Assembly: GCA_014523695.1 (NCBI GenBank)
Contig: JAATVS010000083.1
Location: 1 to 14,130, forward strand
Direction: 5' to 3'
DNA length: 14,130 nt
DNA from: Nitrososphaerales archaeon TH5895
GTDB lineage: Archaea > Thermoproteota > Nitrososphaeria > Nitrososphaerales > Nitrososphaeraceae
This document shows, one piece after another, positions 1-6,231 of this stretch. Position 1 is the stretch's first letter, and every line of letters begins with the position of its first letter. The notes beneath the pieces were generated by a model. The model ran no database searches and was not told the origin of the DNA. It worked only from the letters and a program-made list of their open reading frames with translations. The translations under genes and the position numbers were made by a program.

Positions 1-227
1 ACTAAACAATAGAAAACCAAAGTCGTCTTTGACGACTCAACAAACATTAGAAACACGGTACTGTTCTAATACTATTGTTGCATACACATATCCACTCTCA
101 TTTTGGGGACTCATGAGTCTTTAGTCGTAGGCAATTTCATAGACGTCTGGTCTTTATCCTATTGATTGGATATAACAATAATTGAAGCTATGCTTAGAAA
201 TCAAAAAAAGAAGTGGGTTTAGCTAGT

Positions 228-698
228 TTAGTTTCTTGCTCTTTCTCTTATCTCGTTGGCTTGTTCTCGGGCGTCGTTTCCTCGGTCGTTGCCGTTATCG
301 CCGTTGTCATTTACATCTTCGCCGTCACCATCGTTACCGCCGTCACCACCGTCGTTACCGTTTGCAGTTGGAGAAGAAACTGGTAATTTATCGCATGTTG
401 CAAATATGGATGCACCATCGTCAGATTCCTTGGATCTTATTGGTGAATCTGAAATCACACGGTCAAATTCCTGGTTGATTAGTTCTTCATCATTGGCGGA
501 ATCGAATCCATGGTTTATTTCAAACGGAATAGCAAGTGGGATGTTATATCTATTACCAATCAAGGTGGATTCAAGTGTAGCATGAACGGTTGCACTCTGG
601 TTTAATGAAAGAGGGAGGAAGAGCATTATTACGATCGAAATTATAGGGAACAATTTTTGGCCGTTAATGTACATTTGCCTAGACAATTGGAAACCCAT
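228..698 (-). CDS. Secreted protein with Gly/Asn/Asp-rich C-terminal tail
   Basis: This 156-residue protein has no recognisable family. It opens with a basic stretch and a hydrophobic segment (IISIVIMLFLPLSL) followed by SATVHAT, which fits a Sec signal peptide with cleavage after an Ala-x-Ala-like site. The middle third is acidic. From about residue 110 the chain becomes a low-complexity run of Gly, Asn and Asp (GNDGGDGGNDGDG) and ends in a short charged segment (EQANEIRERARN). An Asp/Asn/Gly-rich tail on an exported protein suggests a flexible cell-surface segment that may bind divalent cations; that is inference. I chose the ATG at 698 because GGAGGT lies 4 nt upstream; a TTG at 710 is also in frame but overlaps that ribosome site. 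The gene appears monocistronic. Confidence 0.75.
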   Translation of the reverse strand: MGFQLSRQMYINGQKLFPIISIVIMLFLPLSLNQSATVHATLESTLIGNRYNIPLAIPFEINHGFDSANDEELINQEFDRVISDSPIRSKESDDGASIFATCDKLPVSSPTANGNDGGDGGNDGDGEDVNDNGDNGNDRGNDAREQANEIRERARN

Positions 699-702
699 AC
701 GT

Positions 703-744
703 ACCTCCAAATGAAACTCTAGTAATCACGGATGTTTTATAATT
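703..744 (-). promoter_or_regulatory. Promoter and ribosome binding site of the 228-698 gene
   Basis: On the minus strand a TATA-like AATTATAAAAC (744-734) is followed about 26 nt later by GGAGGT (708-703) and the ATG at 698. This spacing fits an archaeal promoter with a very short leader carrying a Shine-Dalgarno site, and it decides the start codon. Confidence 0.55.
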
Positions 745-1571
745 TAGTACTAACTTAAATCTGTGAGTTCTGTATATTGTAATTATCTAGCAATAAATGA
801 GTCTTCGAAATAGATGAAGTATCTTATATTGGTTATTTCAGATGCATCGAAATGATTATGGGGATTATGACCTTGATGATGTAATAGGATAAACTATTTC
901 GTATATCTAGATTTTAGAATCTAAGGAAATCAGTCGATAGAATATTCATACTCTTGTCGGACCAGTAATAAGCGGACTAACAAACAAGAATAGCTTCTAA
1001 TAATCTACAGAGTGCATTATCCTACGCGCAGATAGAACGAATTGGCTTCGGGATCGAAGTAATTGTGCAGCACTTTTTGTACCCACAAAAGTACTACGAT
1101 TATTTGTGAGTCAAAAAACAATCTAACCTCAGAACGTAAGTTAGGTAAATTTGATTTTTACTAACAAGAATTCAAAAAGTTTAGTACCATTTTTTGTGAT
1201 AGGTTTTAAAGGGTCATTAATGCTAGACATCAGAACCGTATTACGTTCTTGCTTTATAGATCAGCAAGTTCCAGAGGAAATTGGTCCACACCCTCCAACT
1301 AGTCCTATCATGGTTGCCACTATCATAACTCTGACTTTACCACCTTCAAGAATTCGTTATCGTAAATACAGGGGCTTATCCATAGATATAGACAACTTTT
1401 CGCATTTTTTTCAGTTCCTTTTTAACTAAAGAATCCTCATTTGTTTCTCGCTACAATACTACAGGCAGTATCCCTTACTTATCATAATTTTAGGGTATTA
1501 GTGCCGCCCCTTTTTTTAAAGAGTTCCATGTATTTGCCCTAATTTTCTAACACATCTATTAATCTATGTCG
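745..1571. other. Gene-poor stretch, possibly with a broken small minus-strand gene
   Basis: No convincing intact gene is seen. On the minus strand an open frame from an ATG at 1326 begins MIVATMIGLVGGCG, is interrupted by one TGA (1263-1261), and then continues open to TAA at 1141, with protein-like residues such as MSSINDPLKPITKNGTKLFE from an ATG at 1230. This could be a decayed small membrane or lipoprotein gene, or chance. The plus-strand frame at 1151-1429 looks like a shadow. A C4T8 tract near 1506-1518 could help stop transcription. Confidence 0.35.
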
Positions 1572-2058
1572 TTAACCTTGTTGAGCCACGATTAGTAATT
1601 TAGCCGTCTCTGTTCTGTTTGCGGGCGATTTAAAACCTGAAGTGCACTGAATAGATTGGTCATTTACCTTTAAAGCACATGCCTCGAACTTGTCACCTAC
1701 TTTCGTGGAAATCTCTGGAAAGGAATAGTACACTTCTCCGATCCCATCTGTTGCATTGTGTGCTCTGTCAAGAACAGAAGCAGCTTCTGCAACAGCTTTT
1801 GTCATGTTGTTGGCTGTTACGTAAGTCATAATATTGCCTGTATCATTATCGATTCCAAAGATAAATATGCCCACTCTCAAGAGGCCAAGTTCAGCAGCAG
1901 ATGCGGTAGTATTTTCAGCCAGTTGAAGAGGATATATTTGTCACTGAGGATAGAAATGGAGACGATTCAGCAAAAGGTGATGGTTGAGCCATCACTAATT
2001 GAGGATGTGTTGATGGAGCAAGCTTTAGCGGTGTTAAGGTAAGCATTATCAATAGCAT
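1572..2058 (-). pseudogene. Frameshifted secreted protein, paralogue of the EPS operon's first gene
   Basis: Two frames together give one protein. From an ATG at 2058 the first frame encodes a clear signal peptide (MLLIMLTLTPLKLAPSTHP, then QLVMAQP) and a Ser/Pro/Asn-rich linker, and stops at TGA 1917-1915. The second frame is open from a TGA at 1943-1941 to 1572. It carries the conserved domain: LRVGIFIFGIDNDTGNI, then EVYYSFPEISTKVGDKFEAC and a second cysteine. It aligns with the protein at 10237-10812 over VxxxxFGI, IxTYV/IVTWV, VYYSFP/VLFITIP, FEACAL/IEACAM and the closing NRTETAKLLI/SRATLLQIML. The shift must lie within 1918-1940. A single indel, a sequencing error and a recoding event are all possible. 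Function is unknown. The 5' end overlaps the upstream zinc-ribbon gene by 10 bp, so the two were probably co-transcribed. Confidence 0.7.
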
Positions 2059-2312
2059 GGCACTGATCCGACCGATCTTATGCGTCTGCTATTACCAATT
2101 ACTCTGACAAAGTTTTCCTTGTGACGGGATATTTTTGTAATTTCCCTGTCTTTGAGCTTTTTAGTATATGAATGAGGCAATACCCACTCATGTTGCCAAA
2201 GATCTCCGCACGTGTTGCACTTGACTAAGAAGTACGAAATGTGTTCGTCTATTTTGTACCTGTACGAAGAAATTGGAGTTTCTCTTCTACAGTTTGGACA
2301 TACCTCAAACAT
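2049..2312 (-). CDS. Small four-cysteine zinc-ribbon protein
   Basis: This 87-residue protein has CPNC at residues 5-8 and CNTCG at 32-36, the pattern of a single four-cysteine zinc ribbon. A basic C-terminal half follows (KKLKDREITKISRHKENFVR). Such proteins in archaea often bind nucleic acid or act as adaptors, but no specific family is recognised. The ATG at 2312 lies about 29 nt downstream of a TATA-like element, which suggests a leaderless transcript. Its 3' end overlaps the signal-peptide start of the next gene (2058) by 10 bp. It sits between decayed glycosyltransferase copies and the frameshifted secreted-protein gene, so it may be a survivor of a second polysaccharide cluster. It is not obviously the same protein as the zinc ribbon at 6917-7135. 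Confidence 0.6.
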   Translation of the reverse strand: MFEVCPNCRRETPISSYRYKIDEHISYFLVKCNTCGDLWQHEWVLPHSYTKKLKDREITKISRHKENFVRVIGNSRRIRSVGSVPCY

Positions 2313-2338
2313 TAATTTATTTTAATGTTATCTTTGTC

Positions 2339-2343
2339 ATATA
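2339..2343 (-). promoter_or_regulatory. TATA-like element for the 2049-2312 gene
   Basis: GGTATATGAC on the minus strand is centred about 29 nt upstream of the ATG at 2312. That is the normal archaeal distance from TATA box to transcription start, so the message would be leaderless. Confidence 0.4.
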
Positions 2344-2435
2344 CCTAGCTGGTTAAAAAATGCAAGAATACACAGATCTCTGTAAATATTAGTGTGAAGG
2401 ACTTTTCCAAGGAGTTTGGGTTATTTCTTGTGAGA

Positions 2436-2639
2436 TTAACCAAGACCCAGCCACGGCCACGAATTACGTTTAATCGTAATTATAGGATACTACAATAATA
2501 AATTTAACATATTGACGCTTAAAGGCGCCAACAACAGCCTATGTAACTATCTGTTACCGGAGTTGGGATTGAGAAATTTGAAGTCAACTGCAGAGAGGAA
2601 GGCAATGAAAAGGCTGGAGCAAGATAAACCAGAGCGGGC
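2436..2639 (-). pseudogene. Decayed second copy of the glycosyltransferase C-terminal segment (copy B)
   Basis: In the frame ending at TAA 2438-2436 the translation follows the C-terminus of the intact glycosyltransferase (7120-8523). DFKFLNPNSGNR matches DYKLYNPGTKQR, and an amber codon (TAG 2549-2547) sits exactly where the intact protein has the Trp of RWMWR. Then come LHRLLLAPLSVNMLNLLL against MWRIGITLLSVNVLHWLL, a second amber (2492-2490), and ITIKRNSW against LLTMRRTSW near the end. Co-linear similarity through two stops marks a pseudogene copy. It starts at the SGL motif (about residue 410 of the intact protein) and directly abuts copy A, in a different frame. No function is expected. 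Confidence 0.75.
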
Positions 2640-2866
2640 ACGTACGTTAGTAATGCATAGCACAGCAGCCAGTACAAGCAATTTACAGACAATAACGTTA
2701 TTGCAATCCTCCACATCCACCTGTTTCCCGAATCTGGATTATACAGTTTGTAATCGATTCCAAACAGCAATGATAATGCCATCAGGCCTCCCATGTATAA
2801 TACGGCACTCTCCCAGGTTACATTTAACCCGAAAATAAACATGGTATTGTCTAATACTCGAGCATA
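2640..2866 (-). pseudogene. Truncated copy of the glycosyltransferase C-terminal segment (copy A)
   Basis: The translation from about 2866 down to 2645 matches only the last third of the intact enzyme: VTWESAVLYMGGLMALSLLF against GGWDSAILYISGLIALSLLF, DYKLYNPDSGNRWMWRIAI against DYKLYNPGTKQRWMWRIGI, and LLCYALLT against LLYYALLT. Homology begins near the equivalent of residue 390, just after an in-frame TGA. It ends at ALLT, missing the last nine codons, where copy B takes over. An ATG at 2842 could yield a two-helix membrane peptide, but there is no catalytic domain. Past 2645 the copy A frame stays open into copy B sequence, so a formally intact 107-residue frame is a chimera with a meaningless tail. 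Confidence 0.75.
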
Positions 2867-3000
2867 TTTTCATATTCTCAGCAAATATCGTTTACGGTAA
2901 GAAATGGTGAAATATGATTAATATTTTGTAAAATGAGTAAAATCTCAGTGCCAATTCTAAATGCCAGAAATATTCCGTCCAAAGTTACCATCTCTGGATA

Positions 3001-3213
3001 TTATGAATATTTCTCACGTAACTCAAGTATTATTTTGTCTAAAGAGTGAATTTTAATACAAACTATTGGCTCGGCAGATTCCCTACTTGGCAGTAAACAC
3101 ATCCAACCGTTTTTCACTTTAATATCGCATGGCAAACTATTTGATACCAACAACCTTAATCTATACAAATACTCACAGTAAAAGTCGTTTAACTGAGGGG
3201 AAAATATATGCAA
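3001..3213 (-). CDS. Hypothetical 70-residue protein, doubtful
   Basis: The frame is open and the last 40 residues look protein-like (DIKVKNGWMCLLP, then IVCIKIHSLDKIILELREKY), with alternating basic and hydrophobic residues. No family is recognised. Against it, the ATG at 3213 lies inside the divergently read dehydrogenase gene, and the likely promoter of that gene (around 3158-3170) falls inside this frame. If real, it could start at an internal codon or be a fragment. No ribosome site is evident. Confidence 0.3.
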   Translation of the reverse strand: MHIFSPQLNDFYCEYLYRLRLLVSNSLPCDIKVKNGWMCLLPSRESAEPIVCIKIHSLDKIILELREKYS

Positions 3214-4356
3214 ATAGAAAAATGCCTAGAAAATAAGACTCTTCTTGGACACGTCGAGGAAGAATCGGATATTATAAAATGGAACAAAGTCCTGGTTGTG
3301 GGCCTTGGACAGGTTGGGCTGCCGGTAGCAAAGTATGTAAAACAGAAGGGTTTTGATGCGTATGGGTTTGATATTAATCAGAAGGCCACAGACAAGGCAA
3401 AGATCGCCGGTATAAAGCAAGCCAGTGACTTAGATGGGTTTGGCGTATACATTCTTTGCGTTCCAACGCACAGGGTGGATAATATATTCAAGCCACAGAC
3501 AGAAAGCCTGTTCTCCGTCGTTAGGAAGATCGGTAGGGAGGCCTCGAAGGGCGCTCTGATTTCCATAGAGAGTACAGTTCCTAGAGGCACGTCAAGGAGA
3601 GTCTTTGGATTGGTCAAACACCGGTTGCACGTGGCTCACGTGCCTCACAGATGGTATGCTTCAGAACAAGAGCTACATGGTGTTAACCAGTTGCGGGTTG
3701 CTGGGGGAGTTTGTGACTGTTGTCTGCGAATGGCTGCAAAGTTTTACAATGGTCGCAATGGCGATATCGAAGTAGGTGTCAGCGGTACAAACCCCACTAA
3801 CGGCAAAAATCACTGCGGTGCTCTGAGCGTAAGCTGTGATAATTTTCAACACAGGAGTGACGTCTACCGACGTGAGGCTTTCAATTCTCAAAATGGTACT
3901 CGGTCAACAACAGATATGAACAGGGTATTATCATACGCCTCAAAAACAATCAAAGGAAGTGACCGGACTGGTCCGATATTTCCTTCGTTAGGCATACCAC
4001 TGCACACGGTACCCGAAATAGAAATATCTGAAGTAACCAAATTTGTTGAAAACGCTCACAGATTTCTTCAGATTGCGTTTGCGGAGGATCTTTATCTATA
4101 TTGCCACGCTAGTAACATTAATTTTCCAGAATTACGCGATGCATTGAACTCCAAATGGAACGTAGAAATCCTCGAGCCAAGAAATGGGATTGGGGGTCAC
4201 TGTCTGCCCAAAGACACGAGGATTTTCTTACAATCATCGAAATTCACCAAAAGTAAGATTTTGACTGCGGCAATGAAGGTAGATCAGGAATACAGGAGAG
4301 TCAGAGAAGATAATAACCGAGGTTGCTACCTAAAGACAAAAGCTACCAACAACTGA
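3208..4356 (+). CDS. Nucleotide-sugar dehydrogenase (UDP-glucose/UDP-HexNAc dehydrogenase family) with an apparent internal insertion
   Basis: This family oxidises the C6 alcohol of a nucleotide sugar to the uronic acid with two NAD+; the exact sugar cannot be read here. Visible motifs are the Rossmann loop GLGQVGLP (residues 32-39), FDIN at 54-57, ESTVPRGTS at 121-129, the dimerisation region VTKFVENAHRFLQIAFAEDL at 276-295, and the catalytic-cysteine motif GGHCLPKD at 329-336 (Cys332). The protein stops about 45 residues after that motif, so the usual C-terminal UDP-binding domain is absent or very short. Residues of about 183 to 260 have none of the family's expected motifs and separate two blocks that I would expect to be nearly contiguous; they look inserted. 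The start is supported by GAGGGG 7 nt upstream of the ATG. It could feed the polysaccharide operon downstream, but it is transcribed alone. Confidence 0.8.
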   Translation: MQIEKCLENKTLLGHVEEESDIIKWNKVLVVGLGQVGLPVAKYVKQKGFDAYGFDINQKATDKAKIAGIKQASDLDGFGVYILCVPTHRVDNIFKPQTESLFSVVRKIGREASKGALISIESTVPRGTSRRVFGLVKHRLHVAHVPHRWYASEQELHGVNQLRVAGGVCDCCLRMAAKFYNGRNGDIEVGVSGTNPTNGKNHCGALSVSCDNFQHRSDVYRREAFNSQNGTRSTTDMNRVLSYASKTIKGSDRTGPIFPSLGIPLHTVPEIEISEVTKFVENAHRFLQIAFAEDLYLYCHASNINFPELRDALNSKWNVEILEPRNGIGGHCLPKDTRIFLQSSKFTKSKILTAAMKVDQEYRRVREDNNRGCYLKTKATNN

Positions 4357-4498
4357 ATAACAAAATAATTCGAGACCATCGGTGTTAATTTATTCGCTCG
4401 TTAGGTGATATGGCGAGCAACCTTAGAATGCGCATTTTGAGGGGATTTTGACATATGGAAACCGCTAATAGTACAATATCTATTGTCTGTCTCACGCG

Positions 4499-4515
4499 GC
4501 GTCTTGAGCAGACGC
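4499..4515. repeat. 6-bp perfect inverted repeat (GCGTCT/AGACGC)
   Basis: GCGTCT and AGACGC are exact reverse complements separated by five bases (TGAGC), able to form a short GC-rich hairpin. It lies about 145 bp after the dehydrogenase stop codon; the role is unknown. Confidence 0.5.
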
Positions 4516-4611
4516 TAGAATAAGAATGAAATATTTCATGATCCAGGGAAATAAATGGCTTTAAGACAAAGCCTCTTCTGACAATAAATATGATCCGTTT
4601 GCATGCATGAG

Positions 4612-4641
4612 GAAGTTGCTGACAATATTATCAGCAACTTC
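4612..4641. repeat. 11-bp perfect inverted repeat with 8-nt loop
   Basis: GAAGTTGCTGA (4612-4622) and TCAGCAACTTC (4631-4641) are exact reverse complements separated by CAATATTA. An 11-bp perfect stem is unlikely by chance in a stretch this short. No U-tract follows, so a bacterial-type terminator is unlikely. A hairpin in a transcript, or a two-fold operator for a dimeric regulator such as the winged-helix protein encoded 200 bp downstream, are possible readings. Confidence 0.7.
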
Positions 4642-4791
4642 GACATAAAGTAATAAACAACTATTACAGAGACAATTTTAATATTGATTTGATTAAGAAA
4701 GATATTTTTCGGGGACCATTTGCAATTGTTCGATAATCAATTCGGAAATGACATTTTTATGGGCCTTTTACAATAAACCCCAAAAAGTCTA

Positions 4792-4799
4792 TTAATATA
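4792..4799 (+). promoter_or_regulatory. TATA-like element for the 4840 winged-helix gene
   Basis: TTAATATA lies about 45 nt upstream of the ATG at 4840, preceded by an A-rich stretch (CCCCAAAAAG). It predicts a start near 4820 and a leader of roughly 20 nt. The paralogue at 11620-12084 has a similar AATATAT element upstream. Confidence 0.45.
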
Positions 4800-4839
4800 C
4801 CACGCAATCAATTAAAGCTCCTTTGCATGAAGATGAATC

Positions 4840-5313
4840 ATGTCAAAGAACGTCTCAATATCAAACGTCCTCAAGGTATTGTCTGACCAAAAAACGCAAA
4901 AGCTTCTAAGAGCTCTTGTAGAGGCTCAAGAAGTACAATCACAACCTCTTATTGTAGAGCTGGGATTATCAAGAAGACAGTACTACAATAGGATCAAGGA
5001 TTTAGTTTTAGCCGGATTGATTAGAAGGCAGAGAAGAAAGTACATGCTGTCATCATTTGGCAAGGTCATAATCAGTATTCAGAAAATAGCTGAAAAAGCA
5101 GCAAATAGTTATTGGAAAATGGAAGCAATAGATACCATAAGAATGTCAGACAACTCAAATTTGGCGGAAGTTGATTATACGAGGATTATCGATATTCTGC
5201 TAGATGACGTAGAAATTAAAGACATCTATCTTCATAGCGATACCAATTCTAACAAGCGTAAGCCACATACAAATGAAGGTAAACGGGAAATGATGTTGAA
5301 TACGTTGGGATAA
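4840..5313 (+). CDS. Winged helix-turn-helix transcriptional regulator
   Basis: This 157-residue protein has a winged-helix DNA-binding domain in its first half: helices over residues 8-30, a recognition region in LIVELGLSRRQYYNRIKDL (37-55), and a wing in GLIRRQRRKYMLSSFGKVI (59-77). The second half (IAEKAANSYWKMEAID, then NLAEVDYTRIIDILLDDVEI) is conserved with the paralogue at 11620-12084 and likely mediates dimerisation or effector sensing. The tail is charged and variable. Small ArsR-like regulators of this kind are expanded in Nitrososphaeria; the target is not known. The ATG is supported by alignment of MSKNVSISNVLKVL with MSKRISVTDVFRVL in the paralogue and by the promoter upstream. 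The gene stands alone. Confidence 0.8.
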   Translation: MSKNVSISNVLKVLSDQKTQKLLRALVEAQEVQSQPLIVELGLSRRQYYNRIKDLVLAGLIRRQRRKYMLSSFGKVIISIQKIAEKAANSYWKMEAIDTIRMSDNSNLAEVDYTRIIDILLDDVEIKDIYLHSDTNSNKRKPHTNEGKREMMLNTLG

Positions 5314-5600
5314 ATTGGATTAAACTGTAATAGGATTCAAATGGAAAAGAAAAGGTAGATCAAGTAAACATATTCCATTTGAATGGAGCGGCCGATGAAA
5401 ACTACTGACTTATAAATGAATTTGAGTAATCAGCCTACTAACAATATTAGCATTATGTACACGACTTCATCCATAATAATTATTGTAGTAGTATCAATCT
5501 CTGTATTTACTTGGTTCATAGCGATCTGGCAGTATGACACTATGATGTCTTCTATGATGATATTTTACTATAGTCCAGCAGCATTATCATATTTGCAATA

Positions 5601-5612
5601 ATATGGCCATAT
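5601..5612. repeat. 12-bp perfect palindrome ATATGGCCATAT
   Basis: The sequence equals its own reverse complement. It lies inside the aromatic-rich reading frame, so codon constraint may partly explain it, and it is followed within 6 bp by a second inverted repeat. Confidence 0.6.
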
Positions 5613-5617
5613 TACTG

Positions 5618-5636
5618 GCCATACTGCGGGTATGGC
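5618..5636. repeat. 7-bp perfect inverted repeat GCCATAC/GTATGGC
   Basis: The two arms are exact reverse complements with a 5-nt loop (TGCGG). Together with the adjacent palindrome at 5601-5612, which shares GGCCATA, it makes a cluster of dyad symmetry within 36 bp. Confidence 0.55.
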
Positions 5637-5831
5637 TGCTATGATGTTCCCAACTATAATACCAATGGTTCTTTTCTACAATAGACTCATTGATAGTAGT
5701 ATAGGTAATTTCCATTCTCATAATAGTAGTTGGTTTGCAGAAGTTGCAAAAAAGATACTCTCCTCTGTTGTTTTGAAGAACTACTATTATTGTCCCACCT
5801 GTGCCTTAACTCATTACCTTCAGTGTTTCGA

Positions 5832-5957
5832 TTATTCCATCCACCTTGGGGATGGAGTGATGCAGCACTGCCAGCCTGCATTCATGTCATGCTGCGAAGC
5901 GAGGTGTCCACATCCGCAGTACTTGTTCTTTGCATCATGTTTTACTTGAACTTGCAT
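5832..5957 (-). CDS. 41-residue cysteine-rich mini protein, related to the operon's last gene
   Basis: The peptide begins MQVQVKHDAKNKYCGCGHLA and later has SQHDMNAGWQCC. Its KYCxCxHLxSxH core resembles KYCRQCLHLVSMH in the protein at 6613-6894. The start is strongly supported: GGAGGTGA (5977-5970) lies exactly 12 nt upstream of the ATG, the same motif and spacing as for the 6613-6894 gene. It follows a glycosyltransferase 3' remnant by about 30 nt, as the related gene follows the intact glycosyltransferase region. Four cysteines and three histidines suggest metal binding. The reading frame ends early (PSPRWME, stop) compared with the 93-residue relative, and a second frame continues open beyond, so it may be a truncated, decaying copy rather than a working gene. 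Confidence 0.5.
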   Translation of the reverse strand: MQVQVKHDAKNKYCGCGHLASQHDMNAGWQCCITPSPRWME

Positions 5958-5969
5958 TGCTTTTCTCTC

Positions 5970-5977
5970 TCACCTCC
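5970..5977 (-). promoter_or_regulatory. Strong Shine-Dalgarno site for the 41-residue gene
   Basis: GGAGGTGA on the minus strand, 12 nt before the ATG at 5957. It repeats the leader of the 6613-6894 gene (AAGGAGGTGA with a purine-rich spacer), evidence that the two segments share ancestry. Confidence 0.6.
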
Positions 5978-5987
5978 TTCTCCATTG

Positions 5988-6222
5988 TTATCGGGTCAGC
6001 CAATCGTTCTTCCTGAGGCTCCAAACGTTGTAGTATAGCAGAAAGTACAGCGTTCCCACTGACAGGAACGTAAACGCTATCCTCCAGACCCACTTGTTAC
6101 CAGTAGTCGGATTGTACAAACGGAAGTCCATAGCAAAGAGCAGCGACAAACAGGTAAGACCTGCTACGTATATCGCCACAGATTCCCAATGTCCTGTCAA
6201 AGGTGCGTTATACACAACAGGA
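5988..6222 (-). pseudogene. Glycosyltransferase 3'-end fragment (copy C)
   Basis: The translation reads from about 6222 to a TAA at 5990-5988 and matches residues of about 390 to 467 of the intact enzyme. APLTGHWESVAIYVAGL aligns with IPLSGGGWDSAILYISGL, DFRLYNPTTGNKWVWRIAF with DYKLYNPGTKQRWMWRIGI, and the last residues (DWLTR) with SWLTR. The frame is undamaged, including the native stop, and a GTG near 6215 could start a 75-residue two-helix membrane peptide. There is no upstream catalytic sequence: beyond 6222 the minus strand shows no similarity to the enzyme in any frame. Whether it is expressed is unknown; a remnant is the simplest reading. Confidence 0.75.
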
Positions 6223-6231
6223 CATCTGCAT

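Larger units (their letters stand above)
4357..4839. other. Gene-free stretch with two perfect inverted repeats
   Basis: About 480 bp between the dehydrogenase stop and the winged-helix gene hold no plausible reading frame. The content is AT-rich apart from two hairpin-forming inverted repeats, listed separately, and a promoter close to 4800. Confidence 0.5.
5455..5684 (+). pseudogene. Small membrane protein with aromatic-rich tail, apparently frameshifted
   Basis: The first frame (in-frame ATGs at 5416 and 5455) encodes a strong membrane segment after MYTTSS (IIIIVVVSISVFTWFIAIW) and stops near 5601. A second frame, open from a TAG at 5571-5573, reads SIIIFAII then WPYYWPYCGYGCYDVPNYN and stops at TAG 5682-5684. 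The extreme Tyr/Trp/Pro/Gly/Cys content of that tail is not what random AT-rich DNA gives, and it has no start codon of its own. One indel around 5574-5600 would join the two into a protein of about 75 residues. A TATA-like ACTTATAAA near 5410 favours the ATG at 5455. The family is unknown; a chance association cannot be excluded. Confidence 0.35.

Noticed and set aside
1151..1429. Plus-strand open frame of 92 codons
   Set aside because: No ribosome site or recognisable motif. The opposite strand looks at least as protein-like.
1758..2042. Plus-strand open frame of 94 codons
   Set aside because: It lies antisense to the frameshifted secreted-protein gene, which has a paralogue and a signal peptide.
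2512..2838. Plus-strand open frame of 108 codons
   Set aside because: It is antisense to the two glycosyltransferase relics, whose minus-strand similarity explains the sequence.
3762..3979. CGATAT direct repeat at both ends of the dehydrogenase insertion
   Set aside because: Six bases are too few. The copies are 212 bp apart, which is not a multiple of three, so precise loss between them would break the gene.
5632..6038. Overlapping plus-strand frames and a minus-strand frame at 5687-5881
   Set aside because: The plus frames are antisense to the Cys-rich mini gene and copy C. The minus frame is low-complexity Asn/Ser/Gln/Tyr; at most it is the frameshifted tail of the mini gene.
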